Below, piece after piece: positions 41,531 through 45,913 of a stretch of 45,913 nucleotides of DNA. Each line of letters starts with the position of its first letter. Positions within the stretch are counted from its first letter, which is position 1. The stretch covers positions 46,605 to 92,517 of the forward strand of contig CAJUMG010000009.1 of assembly GCA_910587335.1 (NCBI GenBank), in the 5' to 3' direction. The position numbers and the translations under genes are program-made. The stretch is from an uncultured Oscillospiraceae bacterium. Lineage in GTDB: Bacteria > Bacillota > Clostridia > Oscillospirales > Ruminococcaceae. The notes beneath the pieces were generated by a model. The model saw only the letters and a program-made list of their open reading frames with translations, did not search any database and was not told the DNA's origin.

Positions 41531-42292
41531 ATGAATTTTCAAAATGTCCGGTTTGAAGCATCCTATGGCCTGTTTAGTCAGATTCCCCCTTGTGAAATGC
41601 CGGAATTTGCGTTTTCTGGCCGTTCGAATGTGGGAAAATCCTCTTTGATCAATAAGCTTTTTAACCGAAAGCAGCTGGCAAGGGTCAGCGCTATGCCGGG
41701 AAAGACGACGACCATCAATTTTTTCCGGCTAGAGGATGTGCGTTTTGCCGATCTTCCCGGTTATGGTTACGCCAAGGTTTCCAAGAAGGAAAAAGCCCGT
41801 TGGTCCGGCCTGATCGGCGATTATCTCGCCAGCGACCGGGACATTGCATTGGTATTCCAACTGATTGATATGCGCCATCCGCCAACAAAGGATGATTTGA
41901 CCATGATCGAATATCTGGTGGAATGTGAGATGCCTTTTGCCATTGTTCTGACTAAGATGGATAAGCTTACCCGTCGTGAACAGGCGCAGCGGCTGGCCGC
42001 CTTTCAGACAGAGCTTCCCTATGCGGACCAGCTTACGATTTTGCCGGTTTCCTCTGAAACAGGCGAGGGGATGGAGGCGATTAGGGAAATTATCGAAGAG
42101 CTTTCCTGCCGGGAAGAGGGTCTGGATCTGGAGGAAAAATCCGGTCCGGACGCATCTGCGGCGAATGGTGACCCGGATATGGAAGAGGCAATCCGCCTTT
42201 TTCGGGAATCGGTCCGTTCGGGACAGATGGAGGAAGAACAGCAGGAAAAGCTTCCTATTAGACAGCGAAAGAAGGGCGAAGCATGTTTGTAG
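41531..42292 (+). CDS. ysxC: Ribosome biogenesis GTP-binding protein YsxC/EngB, with C-terminal extension
   Basis: 253 residues. P-loop GRSNVGKSS at 30-38, G3 DLPGYGYAKV, G4 TKMDK. Required for 50S subunit maturation; it commonly follows lon, as here. Typical members are near 200 residues; this one has about 55 extra acidic, helical residues after the GTPase domain (from LEEKSGPDA on). ATG 41531 after GGAGGA. The 3' end overlaps lysA by ten bases. Confidence 0.95.
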   Translation: MNFQNVRFEASYGLFSQIPPCEMPEFAFSGRSNVGKSSLINKLFNRKQLARVSAMPGKTTTINFFRLEDVRFADLPGYGYAKVSKKEKARWSGLIGDYLASDRDIALVFQLIDMRHPPTKDDLTMIEYLVECEMPFAIVLTKMDKLTRREQAQRLAAFQTELPYADQLTILPVSSETGEGMEAIREIIEELSCREEGLDLEEKSGPDASAANGDPDMEEAIRLFRESVRSGQMEEEQQEKLPIRQRKKGEACL

Positions 42293-43581
42293 CGGATTGC
42301 TTGCAGGTGAACCGTCAGGGACATTTGTGCGTTGAACAGGTGGATGTTTTGGATCTGGCGGCGAAATACGGTACGCCGTTGTATGTCATGAGCGAAACCC
42401 AAATTCGAAAAAATTGCCATCTATACCGGGACTCGATCCAGCAGTTCTACGGCGGTAATGGCATGGCCTTGTATGCCAGCAAGGCTTTTTGCTGCAAGGA
42501 GATGTGCCGGATTGCGGATCAGGAGGGGATGGGACTAGACGTTGTTTCCGGAGGAGAGCTGTATACGGCGATCAGCGCTGGATTTCCGGCGGAAAAGATT
42601 TATTTTCATGGAAACAATAAAACGGAATCAGAGCTCATTGCGGCGCTGGAACATGGTGTCGGTGCTGTTGTCGTGGATAACCTGGAGGAGCTGGAAACGT
42701 TAGACCGTCTGGCTGGGGCCAGAGGGGTTTGTCAGCAGATTCTTTTTCGAATTAAGCCGGGGGTAGACGCTCATACCCATCAGTTTATCCGCACAGGTCA
42801 GATCGACTCCAAATTTGGTTTTTCGTTAGAAACCGGTGAGGCGATGGAGGCGGTCGAAAGAGCAATCGGTCTTTCCCATGTAGAGTTGGTTGGGCTGCAC
42901 TGCCATATCGGCTCCCAGATATTTGACACGGAACCCTTTGCGTTGGCGGCGCGCATTATGATTGGTTTTCTGGCTAAGATCCGTCAGCAGACGGGCGCTG
43001 TGCTTACAAAGCTCAATTTAGGCGGCGGATATGGGATACGGTATACGCCCCAGAACGATCCTCCTCCCTATGAAAAATATATGGAACAGGTTTCTTTGGT
43101 GATCCATGAAACCTGTAATCTATTCGATTTTCCCATGCCGTATATTCTGTTAGAACCGGGGCGCTCTATCGTAGGGCCTGCGGGTATCACCTTGTATACA
43201 GTTGGGTCGGTTAAAGAGATTCCCGGTATACGTACCTATGTATCTGTAGACGGAGGCATGACCGATAATCCCCGATATGCATTGTATCAGTCGGAATACC
43301 AGATTGTGAATGCAGGTCTGGCGGCGCAGGAAAAGACCATGCAGATTACGCTGGCAGGTCATTGCTGTGAAAGCGGAGACCTGATCGGCGAAAATTTGCC
43401 GGTGCAGCACCTGGAAAAAGGCGATATTGTGGCGGTCCTGTCTACCGGCGCATATAATTATTCCATGGCTTCCCATTATAATCGGGTCCCGAATCCGCCG
43501 GTCGTATTGGTCCGGGATGATATGGACCGGGTGATTGTCAAAAGAGAAAGCTGGGAAGATTTGACCAGGATGGATGTATAG
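42283..43581 (+). CDS. lysA: Diaminopimelate decarboxylase
   Basis: 432 residues. Last step of lysine synthesis: meso-diaminopimelate to lysine. PLP lysine in ALYASKAFCC (Lys67); HCHIGSQI and LNLGGGYGI bind the cofactor phosphate; EPGRSIVGPAG and GHCCESGDLI are active-site blocks. Start ATG 42283 overlaps ysxC, with AAGAAGGG upstream. A terminator follows. Confidence 0.97.
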   Translation: MFVADCLQVNRQGHLCVEQVDVLDLAAKYGTPLYVMSETQIRKNCHLYRDSIQQFYGGNGMALYASKAFCCKEMCRIADQEGMGLDVVSGGELYTAISAGFPAEKIYFHGNNKTESELIAALEHGVGAVVVDNLEELETLDRLAGARGVCQQILFRIKPGVDAHTHQFIRTGQIDSKFGFSLETGEAMEAVERAIGLSHVELVGLHCHIGSQIFDTEPFALAARIMIGFLAKIRQQTGAVLTKLNLGGGYGIRYTPQNDPPPYEKYMEQVSLVIHETCNLFDFPMPYILLEPGRSIVGPAGITLYTVGSVKEIPGIRTYVSVDGGMTDNPRYALYQSEYQIVNAGLAAQEKTMQITLAGHCCESGDLIGENLPVQHLEKGDIVAVLSTGAYNYSMASHYNRVPNPPVVLVRDDMDRVIVKRESWEDLTRMDV

Positions 43582-43590
43582 TTTTCTAGG

Positions 43591-43626
43591 AAAGCGGGGG
43601 AGATAGCTCCACCGCTTTTCCTTTTG
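43591..43626 (+). terminator. Terminator after lysA
   Basis: AAAGCGG (43591-43597) pairs with CCGCTTT (43612-43618), with an inner GGAG/CTCC extension and a following T-rich run. Confidence 0.8.
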
Positions 43627-43765
43627 GGAGTGAAAAACTGTATAAGTTAGGGAGAAATTTTTTCAAAAAGAAAAATCCGTTTACTTTTTAGCTTTCTTGT
43701 GCTAAACTTATAATTGGTTTCATGCTCTAAAACTGTAAAGTGCAAAGTCAGGAGGCTTATATTTA

Positions 43766-44056
43766 ATGAATGAAAAATTGAAGAATTTGCATGTAGAATA
43801 CTTGTTTAAAGCCGTTTTGTGCCTGGAAACCATGGAGGAATGCTACAATTTTTTCGAGGATCTGTGTACCGTCCCCGAGCTGAAAGCCCTGTCACAGCGT
43901 TTGCAGGTGGCAAAGATGCTCCATGACCACAAGGTGTACAGCGAAATCGTTCAAACCACCGGCGCCAGTACGGCGACCATCAGCCGGGTGAATCGGTCGT
44001 TAAGCTATGGCTGTGATGGGTATGAGGTAGTATTCGAGCGGGTTAAGGACGAATGA
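43766..44056 (+). CDS. yerC: YerC/YecD family TrpR-like regulator
   Basis: 96 residues. TrpR-like helix-turn-helix family: LCTVPELKALSQRLQVAKML and the recognition part TTGASTATISRVNRSL. Homologues (YerC) are small DNA-binding proteins of unclear target. TATAAT about 55 bases upstream, weak -35; AGGAGG site. The 3' end overlaps the next start (ATGA), so it is coupled to the methyltransferase. Confidence 0.9.
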   Translation: MNEKLKNLHVEYLFKAVLCLETMEECYNFFEDLCTVPELKALSQRLQVAKMLHDHKVYSEIVQTTGASTATISRVNRSLSYGCDGYEVVFERVKDE

Positions 44057-44799
44057 GCGGCTATGGGGTATTTGCCCGCTATTACGATGAGCTGACAGAA
44101 AATATTTCCTATGAAAAGCGGGCAGATTATTTCTTGCAGCTGATTAAAAAATTTGGGAGCAGCGGACCGATCCTGTTGGATTTAGCCTGTGGGACCGGCA
44201 GCTTGTCTGCTGAACTAGCCCGCCGCGGCTGTGATGTCATCGGGGTGGACGCTTCGGAGGACATGCTTTTGGAAGCGCAGGAAAAAACTATGGAGCATCC
44301 GGAATGGGGGGTGCTTTACCTGTGCCAGCCCATGACCGAATTGGACCTGTTTGGCACGGTGGATACCACAATCTGTGCGTTGGACAGCATCAATCATTTG
44401 ACCGACCCGCGTTTGGTGCAGCAGACTTTTCAGAAGGTCAGTCTTTTCACAGCGCCGGGCGGGCTGTTTTTGTTCGACGTGAATACGCCTTATAAACATC
44501 GGGAAATATTGGGCAACCGTTGCTACATCTATGAGTTTGACGATTTGTTTTGCGCATGGCAGAACTTCTTTGATGAAAAGACCTGTTCGGTTACCATGCA
44601 GCTGGATTTTTTTTCGGCGGAAAAAAAGCATTACCTTCGAGAGCAGGAGCGTATTCAGGAGCGGGCATACACAAGGGAAGAGCTGTCGCGATGGCTGGAA
44701 GAGGCGGGTTTCGACCTGCTGGCAGTATATGGAGAGGACAGCTTGGAGCCGCCAAAATCCGACTGTCAGCGTTGGATTTTTGCAGCAAGGAAAAAGTAA
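44053..44799 (+). CDS. Class I SAM-dependent methyltransferase
   Basis: 248 residues. SAM-binding motif I LDLACGTGSLSAELARRG at about 40, acidic motif II VIGVDASEDML. Resembles small-molecule methyltransferases of the Methyltransf_25 type; substrate unknown. Start overlaps the yerC stop. hslO follows closely, so yerC, this gene and hslO probably form one transcript. Confidence 0.88.
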   Translation: MSGYGVFARYYDELTENISYEKRADYFLQLIKKFGSSGPILLDLACGTGSLSAELARRGCDVIGVDASEDMLLEAQEKTMEHPEWGVLYLCQPMTELDLFGTVDTTICALDSINHLTDPRLVQQTFQKVSLFTAPGGLFLFDVNTPYKHREILGNRCYIYEFDDLFCAWQNFFDEKTCSVTMQLDFFSAEKKHYLREQERIQERAYTREELSRWLEEAGFDLLAVYGEDSLEPPKSDCQRWIFAARKK

Positions 44800-44814
44800 G
44801 GAGTGGATGGTCTT

Positions 44815-45702
44815 ATGGCGTCTTTGGTCAGAAGTATTTCCAAAAACGGCCGGATAACCTGTATGGCGGTGGATTCCACCGATATTGCCGCGAAAGCGGA
44901 GCAGATTCATCAGACGTCGGCAACAGTTACAGCGGCTTTGGGAAGGCTGCTCACCGCCGCAACATTGATGGGCGTTATGCTGAAAAAAGAGGAGCATTCC
45001 ATCACATTGCGGATGCATGGCGACGGTCCTGCCGGCCTTTTTATTGCGGTGACCGATGGTTTGGGGAATGTGCGGGGCGATGTGGAAAATCCAGTGGTAG
45101 AAATTCCGTTAAACGGTTTAGGCAAGCTGGATGTGGCCGGCGCGGTGGGAAAAAACGGCAGTCTTTCGGTTGTAAAGGATCTGGGATTGCGGGACCCTTA
45201 TGTGGGACAGGTGCCTATTATTTCCGGTGAGATTGCGGAGGATATAACCCACTATTATGCGGTCAGCGAACAGATACCGACCGTCTGCGCCCTGGGTGTT
45301 TTGGTCAATCCGGATTTGACGGTCAAGGCGGCGGGCGGCTTTTTGATTCAACTGCTGCCAGGCGCAGAAGAGGAAGAAATTAACAAGCTAGAAAAGAATA
45401 TATCGGCGCTTCCTTCGGTGACCCAGATGTTAGAGGCTGGAGCCTCTCCCGAGGAGATATGCAGACGAGCAATGGCAGGGTTTGACCCGCAGATCCTGGA
45501 ACGAATGCATACCGAATACCGCTGCACCTGTTCCCGCCAGCGTGTAGAAAGGGCTTTAATCAGCCTGGGTAAAAGCGAGCTGGAGCAGATGATAGAAGAA
45601 GAGGAGCGGGTGGAGGTCAACTGCCACTTTTGTGATAAAAAATATCACTTTGACCGTGCAGCTTTGCAGAATCTGTTGGAAAGAGCGGGACAAAGAGTAT
45701 AG
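44815..45702 (+). CDS. hslO: Redox-regulated chaperone Hsp33
   Basis: About 295 residues. Holding chaperone activated by oxidation. The C-terminal zinc switch is complete: CTC (in YRCTCSRQ) and CHFC (in NCHFCDKKYHF). The N-terminal substrate domain is typical (RSISKNGRITCMAVDSTD, LTAATLMGVMLK). I prefer ATG 44815; a GTG at 44803 overlaps the AAGGAG site. The tRNA cluster follows after its own promoter. Confidence 0.96.
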   Translation: MASLVRSISKNGRITCMAVDSTDIAAKAEQIHQTSATVTAALGRLLTAATLMGVMLKKEEHSITLRMHGDGPAGLFIAVTDGLGNVRGDVENPVVEIPLNGLGKLDVAGAVGKNGSLSVVKDLGLRDPYVGQVPIISGEIAEDITHYYAVSEQIPTVCALGVLVNPDLTVKAAGGFLIQLLPGAEEEEINKLEKNISALPSVTQMLEAGASPEEICRRAMAGFDPQILERMHTEYRCTCSRQRVERALISLGKSELEQMIEEEERVEVNCHFCDKKYHFDRAALQNLLERAGQRV

Positions 45703-45720
45703 ATATTTTTGGAAAATCGG

Positions 45721-45749
45721 TTGACAAAGGAGAGGGAATAGGATATAAT
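45721..45749 (+). promoter_or_regulatory. Consensus promoter of the tRNA cluster
   Basis: TTGACA (45721-45726), 17-bp spacer, TATAAT (45744-45749): perfect in both boxes. Confidence 0.9.
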
Positions 45750-45778
45750 AAAGAACGTGCCGCGAAGGCAAAAGGAGT

Positions 45779-45854
45779 GGGAGCATAGCTCAGCTGGGAG
45801 AGCATCTGCCTTACAAGCAGAGGGTCACAGGTTCGAGCCCTGTTGTTCCCACCA
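45779..45854 (+). tRNA. tRNA-Val (anticodon TAC)
   Basis: 76 bases, cloverleaf folds: acceptor GGGAGCA / TGTTCCC, anticodon stem TCTGC / GCAGA with loop CTTACAA (anticodon TAC), T-loop GGTTCGAGCC. The 3' CCA is encoded. Confidence 0.95.
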
Positions 45855-45859
45855 AAGTT

Positions 45860-45913
45860 GGCCTGGTAGTTCAGTTGGTTAGAACGCTAGCCTGTCACGC
45901 TAGAGGTCGTGGG
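45860..45913 (+). tRNA. tRNA-Asp (anticodon GTC), truncated by the window edge
   Basis: Begins GGCCTGGTAGTTCAGTTGG; anticodon stem GCTAG / CTAG with loop CTGTCAC (anticodon GTC). The T-arm and acceptor 3' strand lie outside the window. Confidence 0.92.

Noticed and set aside
1..45913. CRISPR array or cas genes
   Set aside because: No regularly spaced repeats and no Cas-like proteins found.

Overview
The window is a chromosomal segment of an endospore-forming, low-to-mid GC Gram-positive bacterium, most likely a clostridial Firmicute of the Ruminococcaceae/Oscillospiraceae type. The grounds are spoIID, spmA and spmB; a two-subunit GlgC/GlgD glycogen system; the tig-clpP-clpX-lon-ysxC order; strong GGAGG ribosome binding sites; and frequent TTG/GTG starts. 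The species cannot be named from the sequence alone.

Layout. 1-1624: end of upp, a histidine phosphatase and ruvX. 1684-5862: a split TauE/SafE permease on the minus strand, divergent from a ribbon-helix-helix regulator that leads into clpB; the two promoters overlap and are covered by repeated AT-rich half-sites. 5900-9926: an unknown gene behind a structured leader, spoIID on the minus strand, an unknown membrane protein and a DMT-family transporter. 10280-13154: an ECF-like sigma factor with a cysteine-bearing tail, a frameshifted DUF2461 gene and an orphan soluble histidine kinase. 13676-14692: gapA.

14624-20734: a roughly 6.0-kb integrative element inserted at the 3' end of gapA. A 78-bp copy of the gapA end recurs at 20657-20734 with three mismatches. 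The element carries a tyrosine integrase, a small serine recombinase, several decayed or amber-interrupted small genes, and an apparently intact three-gene membrane-protein cassette. The probable native gapA terminator now lies about 6 kb away at 20761-20790. This is the most unusual part of the window.

21069-26879: glycogen operon glgB-glgC-glgD-glgA, in which glgC and glgA both carry frame-disrupting lesions as given. 26941-29142: spmB/spmA, an AbrB-type regulator and a stand-alone pyruvate-kinase-C-domain protein. 29556-34484: lepB-rbgA-rnhB-yraN-dipeptidase-thrC. 34568-45702: a metallophosphoesterase, the proteostasis block tig-clpP-clpX-lon with ysxC and lysA, then a YerC-like regulator, a methyltransferase and hslO. 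The window ends in a tRNA cluster, Val(TAC) and a truncated Asp(GTC).

Four disrupted genes (DUF2461, the small HTH gene, glgC, glgA) all shift in the same direction, equivalent to loss of 3n+1 bases. Read errors should be excluded before treating them as biology, although the glgC lesion also lacks about ten codons of a conserved region.
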